Notes: generated by a model not told the origin, from the letters alone. Numbered from the stretch's first letter, positions 49,137-59,809 are shown. The stretch: DNA of 64,000 nucleotides from Bacillus sp. JCM 19034 (GCF_001310635.1 NZ_BAXR01000001.1:186001-250000); one strand, 5' to 3'. Made by a program: numbers and translations.

Positions 49137-50237
49137 GTGACAAAATACGGTAAAGTAAAACAAGTCATAAAATCTAGGATATTAGATGGGACGTATGTGC
49201 CTAATCAAAAGATAAATTCAGAAAATGAACTAATGAAGGAATTTGGAGTTAGTCGACATACGATTCGAATCGCAATAGGAGAATTAGTTACAGAAGGTTG
49301 GTTGTATCGTGAGCAAGGTTCGGGTACTTTTTGTGCTGATCGAACAAAACAAGATAAACCTAGTAATTACGATACTAAAAACATTGCAATTATTACAACC
49401 TATATCTCAGATTACATTTTCCCTAGCATTATTCGCGGTGCAGAATCATATTTAAGTGAGCGAGGTTACCAAGTTAGTCTATTTAGCACTAATAATAATA
49501 TTGAAAATGAACGACGTATACTTGAAACGATTTTATCCCAATCTTTTGATGGTATTATTGTAGAACCTACAAAAAGCTCCTTCGCCAACCCTAATATTAA
49601 TTATTACTTTAATTTAGAAAGAATGGATATCCCTTACATTATGATTAATGCTTATTATGATGAACTTGAACCAGTTTGTTTATTAGTCGATGATGAAAAG
49701 GGAGGCTATTTACAAACGGAACATTTGATTAAACAAGGGCATACAAACATCGTAGGCTTATTTAAGACAGACGATAATCAAGGAATAAAGCGTATGAAAG
49801 GATATGTAAAGGCACACCGTAAACATCAAGTACCGATAATTCCAACGAATATTGTTACGTATTATTCCGAAGAAAAGCTCGATAAACCAGCAAAAGAGCT
49901 CGAGAGGTTATTGTCACAGGCAGAAAGACCAACTGCTCTTGTTTGTTACAATGATGAATTAGCTCTTATATTAATGGATTTGTTGCGAGCCAAGCGGTTA
50001 CAAGTACCAAAAGACATATCATTGGTAGGTTATGACGATTCCTTTTTAGCGGAGATTTCAGAAGTGAAATTGACCTCCATTAATCACCCTAAAAGTAAAA
50101 TGGGTGAACAGGCAGCTGAAATGATTATTCAAATGATTGAAAACGACCCGAATCGGAAAAAAGGTAATCTACAATTAGACTCAATTGTGTATGAACCGGA
50201 ACTCATAGTAAGACAATCAACTGTTGAGCAGGAATAA
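49137..50237 (+). CDS. araR: Arabinose operon repressor AraR
   Basis: A 366-residue chimeric regulator. Residues 1-70 are a GntR winged helix (YGKVKQVIKSRILDGTYVP, ELMKEFGVSRHTIRIAIGEL, GWLYREQGSGTF). Residues about 80-365 are a LacI/GalR-type sugar-binding domain (IAIITTYISDYIFPSIIRGAE, VGYDDSFLAE). This two-part build is diagnostic of AraR. It represses arabinose genes until L-arabinose binds. AraR boxes lie before its own gene, araD and the GH43 gene in this window. The GTG start follows GAGGTT. A strong terminator follows. Confidence 0.95.
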   Translation: MTKYGKVKQVIKSRILDGTYVPNQKINSENELMKEFGVSRHTIRIAIGELVTEGWLYREQGSGTFCADRTKQDKPSNYDTKNIAIITTYISDYIFPSIIRGAESYLSERGYQVSLFSTNNNIENERRILETILSQSFDGIIVEPTKSSFANPNINYYFNLERMDIPYIMINAYYDELEPVCLLVDDEKGGYLQTEHLIKQGHTNIVGLFKTDDNQGIKRMKGYVKAHRKHQVPIIPTNIVTYYSEEKLDKPAKELERLLSQAERPTALVCYNDELALILMDLLRAKRLQVPKDISLVGYDDSFLAEISEVKLTSINHPKSKMGEQAAEMIIQMIENDPNRKKGNLQLDSIVYEPELIVRQSTVEQE

Positions 50238-50254
50238 TGATAGAGCTGAGGGGT

Positions 50255-50298
50255 GAGCGTTTTTAAGGTTTGACTTAATTTAAAAAACGCTCGTTTTT
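50255..50298 (+). terminator. Terminator after araR
   Basis: GAGCGTTTTT (50255-50264) pairs with AAAAACGCTC (50283-50292) and is followed by GTTTTT. From here to about 50420 I see no gene. Confidence 0.9.
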
Positions 50299-50420
50299 CA
50301 TATGACGAATTGTAATAATAAGTGCGACACCAAAAAATGATTGTCACTGCTGTTCGCTATTCATTTTGATAGACCGCTTCTTTTTTTAGAAAACGAGTAG
50401 CTAATAATGGAAGTAATATC

Positions 50421-50465
50421 TTGTAATTAGAATGAATAACGTTTACAATAATATTGTACGTACAA
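50421..50465 (+). promoter_or_regulatory. Promoter and AraR box of the GH43 gene
   Basis: TTGTAA (50421-50426), a 17-base spacer and TACAAT (50444-50449) form a promoter. TTGTACGTACAA (50454-50465), identical to the box before araD, sits on the expected start point. Confidence 0.8.
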
Positions 50466-50556
50466 CGTTAATCGTTAAACGTTTCTTTTTTTGGTCAAAT
50501 CATTAACATATATATGATTTGATTAACAAAGATAAATGATGAGGAGATGAGAATTA

Positions 50557-51516
50557 ATGACAACACAACCTTACAAAAATCCATTAATTGAGCAACGAGC
50601 AGATCCTTGGGTGTATAAACATGAAGATGGATATTATTATTTTACAGCTTCTGTACCTGAATATGATCTCATTGAACTACGTCGTTCAAAAACGATTGAT
50701 GGTCTTCGTGAAGCGAATCCAGTGGTGGCTTGGAGAAAGCATGAGACAGGTATGTTGAGTGCCAATATTTGGGCTCCTGAAATACATTACATTGATGGTA
50801 AGTGGTATATTTATTTTGCGGCCGCACACACTTCGGAAACGAATGAAGGTTTATTTGATCACCGCATGTACGCACTTGAAAATGAATCAGCAAACCCACT
50901 TGAGGGTGAATGGGTTGAAAAGGGACAAGTGAAGACGAAATGGGAAAGCTTTGCACTAGATGCTACTTCATTTGAACATAAAGGCATTCGTTATTATGTT
51001 TGGGCTCAAAAAGACCCAAATATTGAAGGTAATTCTAACTTATATATTTCTGAAATGGAGAACCCTTGGACTTTAAAGGGAGAACAAGTAATGATTTCAA
51101 CTCCGGAATATGATTGGGAGAAAATAGGATTCCTTGTTAATGAAGGTGCAGCAGTTCTTAAGAGAAACGGCAAGATTTTCATTGCATTCTCTGGTAGTGC
51201 GACTGATTATAACTATTGCATGGGCATATTAGTTGCTGATGAGGATAGTAACTTGCTTGATCCGAATTCTTGGCATAAGCATCCTGAACCTGTATTTAAA
51301 ACGAATGAAGAATCTGGACAATACGGACCAGGTCATAATAGTTTTACTGTCTCTGAGGATGGCAAGCATGATGTACTAATTTATCATGCTCGAAATTATA
51401 AAGAAATTGAAGGAGATCCTTTGTACGACCCAAATCGTCATACACGTGCACAAATATTTAGTTATGATGAAAATGGTTTCCCACAATTTGGCATCCCTGT
51501 ACCAGATGAAAGATAA
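50557..51516 (+). CDS. GH43 intracellular exo-arabinanase / arabinofuranosidase
   Basis: A 319-residue five-bladed beta-propeller glycosidase of family GH43 with no signal peptide. The general base is Asp16 (EQRADPWVYKHEDGYYYF) and the acid is probably Glu196 (LVNEGAAVL); a third Asp lies in ALDATSFEH. ANIWAPEIHYIDGKWYIYFAA is a family signature. It would remove arabinose from alpha-1,5-arabino-oligosaccharides in the cytoplasm. An AraR box overlaps its promoter, so it belongs to the arabinose regulon. GAGGAGATG precedes the start. Subfamily assignment is left open, and xylosidase activity cannot be excluded. Confidence 0.88.
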   Translation: MTTQPYKNPLIEQRADPWVYKHEDGYYYFTASVPEYDLIELRRSKTIDGLREANPVVAWRKHETGMLSANIWAPEIHYIDGKWYIYFAAAHTSETNEGLFDHRMYALENESANPLEGEWVEKGQVKTKWESFALDATSFEHKGIRYYVWAQKDPNIEGNSNLYISEMENPWTLKGEQVMISTPEYDWEKIGFLVNEGAAVLKRNGKIFIAFSGSATDYNYCMGILVADEDSNLLDPNSWHKHPEPVFKTNEESGQYGPGHNSFTVSEDGKHDVLIYHARNYKEIEGDPLYDPNRHTRAQIFSYDENGFPQFGIPVPDER

Positions 51517-51530
51517 AATATTATAATTTT

Positions 51531-51571
51531 AAAAGTGAGTATTGCACGACTAGTGTAATGCTCACTTTTTT
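51531..51571 (+). terminator. Terminator after the GH43 gene
   Basis: AAAAGTGAG-ATT pairs with AAT-CTCACTTTT around a short loop and runs into TTTT. Confidence 0.85.
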
Positions 51572-51641
51572 GTGGTTTAGCAATCAGCTATAATCATTTT
51601 CATGCTGTTTTTTTATTATCGAAATTTAATTAACTATCTAT

Positions 51642-51767
51642 TAACCCCGTCCTAAATTTTAGAACGGGGTTATCTTATTTTACAGTGATTATGGAAAAAG
51701 TAAATTTATTTTTAACATATTGATAAGTAACACTTATTAAAAATGGGCAAGTTAGATAATAAGTGTT
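51642..51767 (+). promoter_or_regulatory. Leader hairpins before the BCCT transporter
   Basis: AACCCCGT pairs with ACGGGGTT (about 51643-51671), probably a second terminator with a T-rich tail. Further on, AACACTTATT (51729-51738) is the exact complement of AATAAGTGTT (51758-51767). The second pair lies 28 bases before the start and may shape the mRNA leader. Confidence 0.5.
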
Positions 51768-51795
51768 CTTTAAATGGCCCACTAGGGGGATGTAT

Positions 51796-53304
51796 ATGAA
51801 TAAAATATCAAGTGTTTTTTGGATTACCATTACGATTGTATTAGTTTCTGTGATCTTCGGTGTTGTGGCACCTAATCTATTTGAGCAGCTCACGGAAAAT
51901 GTACAAGCATTTATTACGTCTACTTTTGGCTGGTATTACTTAATCCTTGTCTCAATCATTGTTATTTTTTGTCTTTTTCTTATATTTAGTCCCGTTGGTG
52001 CAATCAAGCTAGGAAAGCCCGATGAACAGCCGGAATACTCAAAACGAACGTGGTTTGCCATGCTTTTTAGTGCGGGGATGGGCATTGGCCTTGTATTTTG
52101 GGGCACAGCTGAGCCGTTATCTCATTATCTTGTCCCACCAATAGCAGATGGAGCTACAGATGAGGCTTTTAAAGAAGGAATGAGGTATACATTCTTCCAT
52201 TGGGGGATACATGCTTGGGGCATCTATGCAATTGTAGCACTTGCCTTGGCTTATTATAAATTTAGAAAAGATGAGCCAGGGTTAATTTCCGCAACAGTAA
52301 AGCCAGTGTTAGGTAAATCAATGGAAGGCCCTTTAGGCGTTCTAGTTGACGTTCTAGCCGTATTTGCAACAGTAGTCGGGGTAGCTACAACGCTTGGATT
52401 TGGTGCTGCCCAAATTAACGGGGGATTATCGTATTTACTTGGTATTCCAAATAATGTTATGATTCAATTTTTGATTATTGCCATTGTTACAGTGCTATTT
52501 ATGGTTTCTGCGTCGACCGGTTTAAGTAAAGGAATGCGGTATTTAAGTAATACGAATATGGTATTAGCCGTCCTATTATTTTTATGTGTTTTCATTTTAG
52601 GGCCATCGATTTTGGATTTGAATATGTTTACAGATACACTTGGAACATACCTCCAAAATATAGTTCGCATGAGTTTTCGGATTGCCCCTTTAAATGAAGA
52701 GCATCGAGCATGGATTAACGGTTGGACTATTTTTTATTGGGCTTGGTGGATATCTTGGTCGCCATTTGTAGGAATCTTTATTGCACGAGTTTCTCGAGGC
52801 AGAACTATTAGAGAATTTATAATAGGAGTACTATTACTACCTGCACTCGTTAGCTTTTTATGGTTCTCAGTGTTTGGAACGACTGCAATTGATGTGCAAA
52901 TTTCAAGTGTCGATTTAGCACAATTTGCTACAGAAGAGGTATTGTTTGCAGTATTAAATGAAATTCCATTCTCGACGATATTATCGATTCTTGCGATAGG
53001 GTTAATTACAACCTTTTTCATAACATCTGCTGATTCTGCTACATTTGTACTTGGAATGCAAACAACCTATGGTTCGCTCACTCCGTCCAACTCTATTAAA
53101 TCGATATGGGGAGTTGCCCAATCCTCCGTAGCGGCAATACTATTATATAGCGGGGGTTTACAAGCGTTACAAAATGCACTTATTATTGCCGCACTACCGT
53201 TTTCGATTATCATGCTATTCATGCTCATTTCATTATATCGTTCGTTAACGAAAGAAAAAAAGGAGCTTGGTTTATTTTTTAAGCCTCGTAAGAAAAATGG
53301 ATAA
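51796..53304 (+). CDS. opuD: BCCT-family compatible-solute transporter, OpuD-like
   Basis: A 502-residue betaine-carnitine-choline transporter with twelve expected helices. Family landmarks are [20 protein letters not shown] (TM3 glycine stretch) and [32 protein letters not shown] (aromatic betaine box of TM8 and following loop). The ATG at 51796 is chosen because GGGGG lies six bases upstream; an earlier in-frame extension lacks a site. It imports glycine betaine with Na+ for osmotic protection, which is consistent with a salt-tolerant life. The long cytoplasmic tail seen in BetP is absent. Glycine betaine as substrate is inferred from OpuD likeness. Confidence 0.88.
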   Translation: MNKISSVFWITITIVLVSVIFGVVAPNLFEQLTENVQAFITSTFGWYYLILVSIIVIFCLFLIFSPVGAIKLGKPDEQPEYSKRTWFAMLFSAGMGIGLVFWGTAEPLSHYLVPPIADGATDEAFKEGMRYTFFHWGIHAWGIYAIVALALAYYKFRKDEPGLISATVKPVLGKSMEGPLGVLVDVLAVFATVVGVATTLGFGAAQINGGLSYLLGIPNNVMIQFLIIAIVTVLFMVSASTGLSKGMRYLSNTNMVLAVLLFLCVFILGPSILDLNMFTDTLGTYLQNIVRMSFRIAPLNEEHRAWINGWTIFYWAWWISWSPFVGIFIARVSRGRTIREFIIGVLLLPALVSFLWFSVFGTTAIDVQISSVDLAQFATEEVLFAVLNEIPFSTILSILAIGLITTFFITSADSATFVLGMQTTYGSLTPSNSIKSIWGVAQSSVAAILLYSGGLQALQNALIIAALPFSIIMLFMLISLYRSLTKEKKELGLFFKPRKKNG

Positions 53305-53312
53305 GGTGATAT

Positions 53313-53355
53313 AATCTAGAGGAGTATGATAACGTATACGACTCTAGATTTTTTT
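53313..53355 (+). terminator. Terminator after opuD
   Basis: AATCTAGAG (53313-53321) pairs perfectly with CTCTAGATT (53342-53350) and is followed by TTTTTT. Confidence 0.9.
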
Positions 53356-53480
53356 AATGTACGTAATCATCAAAATCACGGTAAAGCGTATACATTTGCG
53401 TCGAATTGTCAGAAAATATTTGCCTGTTTTCTTTAGAATATGATACTATCAATAGTAGTGTGTGTATTGTTAGTGTATAT

Positions 53481-53540
53481 GCCGATGGGACTAAATGTGT
53501 CCGGGTGGGATGATGGAAGTCCCTTACTTATTAAGTAACG
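53481..53540 (+). other. Structured leader upstream of ppc
   Basis: GGGACT (53487-53492) can pair with AGTCCC (53518-53523), and TTACTT with AAGTAA directly after (53524-53538). The segment is G-rich and lies 50-110 bases before ppc. It matches no riboswitch class that I can recognise. Confidence 0.35.
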
Positions 53541-53589
53541 GTGATAAAGTTCGTAATGTGTTTTAGTTTTTGGATAAGGAGATGATTAC

Positions 53590-56343
53590 ATGATTGATGT
53601 GAAAAATAGTCATTCACAACTTAGGAATGATGTAAAAAAACTTGGTAACATTCTTGGCGAAATTTTAGTACATCATGGTGGATTAGATTTATTTAATAAG
53701 GTGGAATTAATAAGAGAAACAACAAAAAACTACGTCAAAATAATAATGAGGAATTATATAATAAATTAAAAGAAGAAATCCAATCTTTAAAGCCACCGGT
53801 TCGACAAAATGTAATAAGGGCATTTTCTGTATATTTTCATTTAGTTAATATTGCTGAGCAAAATCACCGAATTCGTCGACGCAGACAATATCAATTGAAA
53901 GAAAATGGTGTGGTACAACCAGTATCAATTGAAAGTGCTGTTGCAGCGATTAAAGAGCATGGCTTTTCAGAAGAATATGTACAAAATGTCATAGATGATT
54001 TATCAATTGAACTAATTATTACTGCACACCCTACGGAAGCGACAAAAAGAACGGTTTAGAAATCCAAAAGAGAATTTCGTATATTTTACAACAATTTGAT
54101 AATCCGAATTTAACACAAATAGAAAAGCAAGCTTTAGATGAAGAATTATTTAATGAAGTAACTACCTTATGGCAAACAGACGAATTACGTCACCGTAAAC
54201 CAACAGTTATTGATGAAGTGAAAAATGGATTGTATTACTTTGATCAAACTTTATTTGATGCATTACCTGATATTCACCAGGAATTAGAGGATCAGCTTGA
54301 AGAATATTATCCGAACGCGAAATGGACTGTACCTAATTTCTTGCAATTTGGTTCATGGATCGGAGGAGATCGTGATGGTAACCCAAATGTAACGCCAGAG
54401 ATTACATGGGAAACATTAACACTCCAAAGAGAACTCGTACTGAAAAATATGAAGAATCCGTTATTGAGATAATGAAGCGATTTAGCCATTCTACTAATCG
54501 CGTAGCCATTAGTGAAGAATTAACGAATTCAGTAGTGGAAGAAGAATCAAAATATTTAAATGAAGATGAGCTATGGCCTGTTGAATCTGAACTATATCGC
54601 CGTAAATTCGCTATTATTTTAAAAAGAATTCGAGAAGTTGGGAAGTCAGAGATTGGATATGCGAATGCAGAGGAGCTCTTAGCTGATTTGCTTATTATTA
54701 AAGCAAGTGTTGAAAAGCATCAGCCGTCTGGTCGCAAGTTACGTCTAATCCGTAAGTTAATTAAGCAAGTTGAACTTTTCGGTTTCCATTTGGCGACATT
54801 GGATATTCGAAATCATAGTGGTGAGCACGAAGCAGCAATAGCTGAGCTTTTAAAAGTTGTTAATATCGCTGATGATTATAAAAACTTGCCAGAAGAAGAA
54901 AAGTTAAAGGTTCTTGAAAATGTTTTAACTGAGCCACGTCCCGTTTTATTACTAGAAGAGGATTACTCTAAAGAAACAAAAGAAGTACTTAAAGTATTTA
55001 ATATGATTAAACAAGCACATAAAGAGTTCGGTCCTCGTTCTATTCAAGTTTATCTCATTAGTATGACGCAAGCTTCAAGTGATTTACTAGAAGTGCTAGT
55101 GCTTGCTAAAGAAGCAGGTATTTATCGTTTATATGCTGACGGGAAAGTTGAAAGTGGCCTAAATGTAGCTCCATTACTAGAAACGGTTGATGATTTAATC
55201 GCAGGACCACAAATCATGAAAACTCTATTTGAGATGGATGTTTACCGTAACCACATTAAAGAACGTGGCGATCATCAAGAAATTATGTTAGGTTACTCTG
55301 ATGGTAGTAAAGATGGTGGTACGTTAACTGCGAATTGGAAATTATTTAAGGCACAGCAAGAAATCCATGATATGGCGAAAGAATTTAAGATTGGCTTGAA
55401 ATTCTTCCATGGTCGTGGTGGTTCACTAGGTCGTGGTGGCGGTCCTTTGAATCGCAGTATTTTATCACAACCTGCAGAAACGTTAAATGATGGAGTGAAA
55501 ATTACAGAGCAAGGTGAAGTACTTTCGTCACGTTACTTACTTAGGGATATTGCTTATCGCAATTTAGAACAAGCAGCGTCTGCTCTATTAGAAGCTTCAG
55601 CTAAAGTTTCTAAGAACTCTGAGCAAGGGCATTTCCGCGAAAAAGTATGGGAAGAAGCACTTGAAGAAATCTCCAAAATGTCATTAGTTAAATATCAGTC
55701 GCTTGTTTTTGGTGATAAAGACTTTTTAACATACTTTAATCAGGCTACTCCATTAAAAGAACTTGGTGCACTTAACATAGGTTCTCGACCGATGAGCCGT
55801 AAAAATAGTCAACGCTTTGAAGATTTGCGTGCGATTCCGTGGGTTTTTGCTTGGACACAATCCCGCCAAATGATTCCTGCATGGTATGCTGCAGGTACTG
55901 GATTGGAGTCTTTTGCATCGAGCAGTCAAGAAAATCTTGAGCTTTTACAAACAATGTATAAGAAATGGCCGTTTTTCCAATCAACTATTAACAATTTGCA
56001 AATGGCTCTTGTCAAAGCAGATTTATCAGCTGCGAAAGAGTACTTACAGTTAGTGGAAAATAAAGAGGTCGCTGACCGAATTTTCGGTGACATTGCTGAT
56101 GAGTATGAGCGTACGCGTCAAGTATTACTCGATATTACAGGTAATAAGGAGTTATTGGATCATACACCAGCGATTAAGGAATCGGTTCAGCGTCGTAATC
56201 CATACGTTGATCCGCTCAACTTCTTACAAGTAGAATTGATTAAACAATTACGTCAGTCTGATGATCCTGAAACAGACGAGTTATTAACAGAAGTATTATT
56301 GACGATTTCTGGTATTGCTGCTGGCTTAGTTAATACAGGTTGA
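53590..56343 (+). CDS. ppc: Phosphoenolpyruvate carboxylase (three frame breaks)
   Basis: PEP carboxylase of 918 residues after correction. Signature 1 is ITAHPTEATKRTV (catalytic His) and GSWIGGDRDGNPNVT follows. Signature 2 is KFFHGRGGSLGRGGGP (glycine-rich bicarbonate/PEP loop). RAIPWVFAWTQSR lies near the C-terminus. It forms oxaloacetate from PEP and bicarbonate to refill the TCA cycle. Frames break at the A run 53724-53729, TTT 54055-54057 and the A run 54443-54447, all lost bases; corrected joins read RETTKKLRQNNNEELY, TKRTVLEIQKRIS and LKKYEESVIEIMKRF. AAGGAG precedes ATG 53590. B. subtilis lacks this gene, whereas several other Bacillus lineages have it. Confidence 0.95.
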
Positions 56344-56349
56344 TTCATA

Positions 56350-56386
56350 AAAGCTGTTAAAAGTGTTACTTTTAACAGCTTTTTTT
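56350..56386 (+). terminator. Terminator after ppc
   Basis: AAAGCTGTTAAAAG pairs perfectly with CTTTTAACAGCTTT around a 5-base loop and runs into TTTTT. Confidence 0.95.
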
Positions 56387-56533
56387 AGTTTAAATAAAGG
56401 GAGAAGCTACAAAAATTTGGTTGAGGTGTGAAGATACAAAGGAACTATTCATTTTATTACCACTCATACTAGAGTGATTTGTGTCGATAATAAATTTTGT
56501 ACCATATCAATTTCATACGGGGGAATGATCTTT

Positions 56534-57217
56534 ATGCATATGCAGCAAATGGGTGGGCAAGCAAATCAAATGAACATGAATCAAAATATGATCAATGCTT
56601 CACAAAATAAAATGATGCAATCACAACAAATGCAGTCTCAAATGAACCATGGGGGACATGAAGTTTTTGATTTGCATGAAGTATTAGACGGAATGATTAA
56701 CGTGCTTGATTCTTATATACTTGTTCGGACACATGTTAAGGATCAGGAATTAATGGATATATTAGAACGCCAATATTCTTTTATTCTTGATCAGTATAAT
56801 ATTACATGTGAATGTTTTCAGACTGGACAAGATCCATCTCATCCTACGAAAAAATATATGATGAAGCAAAGTAATCAAATTACGTATGGCATCAATCCGT
56901 CTCAGCCTAAAAAACCAATGCAATCAATGCATGAAGTTAGTGATCAAAGAATCGCTGTTCATATGTTAGGTTTAATTAAATCAATGGCAACAAAAATAAC
57001 CATGTCTTCATTAGAGGCTACCAACCCGGTCGTTCGTCGTGTGTTAGCTGATACGGTACCGAATTATATTGAAATGGCTTATGAGATTTTCTTATATCAA
57101 AATAAGCTACAGCAATATCAAGTACCACAATTATCACCTCAAGACATGAGTGCGATGATGCAAAGCTATGCTCCTGTTATGAATCAACCAATTATGCAGA
57201 ACAGGCCAATGCAGTAA
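56534..57217 (+). CDS. CotF-family spore coat protein
   Basis: A 227-residue protein whose first 40 residues are very rich in Met, Gln and Asn (MQQMGGQANQMNMNQ). Next is a ferritin-like four-helix coat domain of the CotF type: FDLHEVLDGMINVLDSYI, ILERQYSFILDQYNITCECF and, after a linker, VRRVLADTVPNYIEMAYEIFLYQNK. ATG 56534 follows GGGGGA by nine bases; earlier in-frame codons lack a site. It is expected in the spore coat, made in the mother cell. It supports a spore-forming host. No other coat gene is adjacent. Confidence 0.82.
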   Translation: MHMQQMGGQANQMNMNQNMINASQNKMMQSQQMQSQMNHGGHEVFDLHEVLDGMINVLDSYILVRTHVKDQELMDILERQYSFILDQYNITCECFQTGQDPSHPTKKYMMKQSNQITYGINPSQPKKPMQSMHEVSDQRIAVHMLGLIKSMATKITMSSLEATNPVVRRVLADTVPNYIEMAYEIFLYQNKLQQYQVPQLSPQDMSAMMQSYAPVMNQPIMQNRPMQ

Positions 57218-57249
57218 CTCATTAATGATGTGAGCTTGTTCGAAATCTT

Positions 57250-57280
57250 GGCCCTTAAAGGATTAACACCTTTAAGGGCC
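57250..57280. repeat. Perfect GGCCCTTAAAGG hairpin
   Basis: GGCCCTTAAAGG (57250-57261) and CCTTTAAGGGCC (57269-57280) form a 12-bp stem with a 7-base loop and no T tract. It shares its core with hairpins at 7121 and 17291. Confidence 0.65.
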
Positions 57281-57342
57281 GAGCTTACCATAGTCGCTTA
57301 ATCATTTATTGCAGTAAGAAGAGGGAGTTAAACAGAATCGTT

Positions 57343-58097
57343 TCAGACATCTTTGCAAGTGAATCCTTGTTGTTTCAACATTTTGGCAATGTCAGGGTAA
57401 TTTCCATTGTAATGCTGGTTTTCATAAAAGCTAGCTACTCGTTTTGTCCAAGTTGTTTGCTTTTTCCCGTTCGTACGTTCTTTTGTGAATTCTGCATAGT
57501 TTTTGTTATATTGTTTAACGTTTGCTGTTTGATCTGCATGATAAAATTCTTGATGATAAAATGCTTGAAGTGGTAATCGTAAATTTTTCCCAGGATCATT
57601 TTTTCCATAACCAATACATAAACCAACGATAGGAATGACATATTTCGGTAACTGAAGTAGATTAATCACCTCAAGTGGCTTTTTCGAATTCCACCAATAC
57701 TCACAGTTCCTAAACCGTATGATTCTGCTGCTGCAATGGCGTTTCCTAATGCAATACCTACATCTGTCGCTCCTACAATAACACTATCAATGTCTTCTAT
57801 CGCGTTAAATGAGACACCTTCTAAATCACTTGCGATTTTTGCACGATAAAAGTCTGCACAAAATACGAGAAAGACGGGAGCTTGACGAATATGATCTTGA
57901 TTTCCGCAAAGGTCCGCTAATTGATTTTTTCGTTTGTCATCTACAACAGAGATAATCGAAACTTGTTGCCCGTGAATCCATGATGGTGCTGATTGTGCTG
58001 CTTTAATAATCGTTTTTAGTTCCTCTTCTTTTATTTTCTCGTTTGAATATTGCCGAAAAGAGCGGTGATTGGTTAACGTTTTTATGACTTCATTCAT
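57343..58097 (-). CDS. nfrA: NADPH-dependent FMN nitroreductase, NfrA-like (one frame break)
   Basis: A flavin reductase/nitroreductase of 251 residues after correction, close to Bacillus NfrA (249). The N-terminal HRSFRQYSNEKI binds FMN; APSWIHGQQVSIISV and the GNAIAAAESYGLGTVSIGGIR segment are typical. The C-terminal LPKYVIPIVGLCIGYG completes the fold. On the minus strand the frame breaks at the T run 57680-57684; one more base gives GIRKKPLEVINLLQLP. AAAGGAG precedes the start. NfrA enzymes reduce FMN, nitro compounds and oxidants with NADPH under stress. No terminator is obvious. Confidence 0.88.
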
Positions 58098-58230
58098 GGA
58101 TAAACACTCCTTTTTTTCATTATTACCTGGAAATTCTTAACGGTGATAAGTGTACTAGACGTCCTTTATAATTTCAAGAAGATTGAATTCAGTGTATGAT
58201 GTAAAGAAAGACAAATCTAGGAGTGGGATA

Positions 58231-59082
58231 ATGGAAAAGTACAGAGCAATTGTATTGGATATGGATGGAACGCTGTTGAATAATCAGAATGAAATTTGCG
58301 AGCCGATAAAAGGAGTTATTGAAGAAATTCGCCAGCAAGGTGTATATGTTTTTATTGCGACTGGTCGGACAATGAAGGAAGCTCAAGGTGTAATGCCTAA
58401 TGATTTTAAAGTAGATGGTTTTGTTACAGCGAATGGGATGAGCGTTTCAATTGGTGATGAAGTATTAGTGGAGCATGCTCTTCCTGAAAAGGTAGTGCGG
58501 GCAGTGATAGATGGAGCTAAAAAAGTCAACGTATATTATGAAGTACACCCGATAAAGGGATCTAGATATTTGTTAAAGGATGATTATCAAATGGTTAAGA
58601 ATCATTTGGTTGAACCAAAACCTCATACAGTTGATGAAAATGAATGGTTATATCTCCATGACGATTTTGATAAGGAAATACATTGGGTTGAAGAACTGAT
58701 ATATTCAAATGTCACCAAAATGTATTTTTTCAGCCGAGATCGAAAGCAAATTGATGAATGGAAAAAAGAGCTTGCAAGTTTACAAAGTACATATGAGTTT
58801 TCGATGTTTTCTTCAACTGCTCATAATGTTGAAGTGACTGTAGCGAATTTATCAAAGGCTACCGGAGTTAAAAAACTTCTTGAACATATGGAAATTCTTC
58901 CTAATGAAGTGATGGCTGTAGGAGATGGAGAAAATGACTTGCCTTTATTCAACTATATTGGTTATCCAGTTGCAATGAAAAATGGCACTCCGATAGTTCG
59001 AAGTGCGGCAAAAGAAGTGACACGTTTTACGAATGAGGACGATGGATTATATCATTTTTTAAAGGATTCTTTTCTAGGCTAA
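58231..59082 (+). CDS. Cof-type HAD-superfamily phosphatase
   Basis: A 283-residue HAD IIB hydrolase. Motif I is VLDMDGTLLNN (two Asp), motif II FIATGRTMKEA, then the cap domain (about 85-190) and motif III/IV VMAVGDGENDLPLF, followed by VAMKNGTPIVRSAA. It would remove phosphate from a small cytoplasmic metabolite. ATG 58231 has AGGAG seven bases upstream and replaces a longer reading frame starting at 58183. It is a second Cof-type phosphatase in the window and only distantly like that at 12423-13277. It may share transcription with the SIMPL gene 80 bases downstream. Confidence 0.9.
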   Translation: MEKYRAIVLDMDGTLLNNQNEICEPIKGVIEEIRQQGVYVFIATGRTMKEAQGVMPNDFKVDGFVTANGMSVSIGDEVLVEHALPEKVVRAVIDGAKKVNVYYEVHPIKGSRYLLKDDYQMVKNHLVEPKPHTVDENEWLYLHDDFDKEIHWVEELIYSNVTKMYFFSRDRKQIDEWKKELASLQSTYEFSMFSSTAHNVEVTVANLSKATGVKKLLEHMEILPNEVMAVGDGENDLPLFNYIGYPVAMKNGTPIVRSAAKEVTRFTNEDDGLYHFLKDSFLG

Positions 59083-59162
59083 TGTTTTACTAATGATTAA
59101 TGAATAAGGAGTTTGCCTTTGGCATATGTAATAATGGTTACTATTGCTTAAGGAGGTAGAAA

Positions 59163-59809
59163 ATGAACTCTTATGATCAACGATTAACTGTTTTTGGGCA
59201 AGCGAGTGAATCTAGTGCACCTAATAAAGCTCTGCTTATTCTTGGAACAGTAACAGAGAATCAGCAAATAAGTGTTGCTCAAGCAGAAAATAGTGCAAGA
59301 ATCACAAATGTCGTCCAACAATTAGAAACGTTTGGGGTTAGCGGTGAAAGTATTCAAACAGAGTCGTATCGTGTCTCACCTGAATATGACTACATTGAGG
59401 GACAGCAAATACTTCGGGGCTATCGTGTTACTCATTTATTAAAAGTGGATGTGGCACGAATGGATCTTGTTGGAACAATTATTGATGCCGTTGTGGAAGC
59501 AGGTGCAAATTCGATTGTCTCCATTTCCTTTATGATAAGTGATGAATCGTTCGTCTATGAACAAGCATTAACGCAGGCTATTGAAAATGCTAAACAAAAA
59601 GCAGAAGTAATTGCAGGGACAATTGGAGCTATACTACAGCCGCTTCCAACTAAAGTTATAGAGCATTTTAGTGTCACTCCATTAGAGAGAAGCGGCTACC
59701 CAATGGTTTTATCTGCTTATAGTGAGAATCCCCCATTCAAGCGGGCGATTTAATAGTTCAAGCAAATGTTGAGGTTGATTTTATTTATCGTTCGAATACT
59801 TCTTCTTAG
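59163..59809 (+). CDS. SIMPL-domain (DUF541) protein (one frame break)
   Basis: A 215-residue protein after correction, composed of one SIMPL domain: LTVFGQASESSAPNKALLILG, RITNVVQQLETFGVSGESIQTESYRVSPEY, GYRVTHLLKVDV and AKQKAEVIAGTIGA. There is no signal peptide, although many relatives are secreted. The frame breaks at the C run 59730-59734; one C gives NPPIQAGDLIVQANVEVDFIY, the expected end strand. AAGGAGG precedes the start. The family's role is unknown; some members are linked to oxidative stress or surface assembly. The 3' end overlaps a possible convergent small gene by 29 bases. Confidence 0.78.

Noticed and set aside
53503..53515. GGGTGGGATGATGG as a T-box core
   Set aside because: It lacks the AGGGTGGNACCGCG sequence, stem I and a terminator; ppc is not a typical T-box target.
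53481..53580. c-di-GMP (GEMM) riboswitch before ppc
   Set aside because: The GEMM core sequences and tetraloop-receptor were not found.
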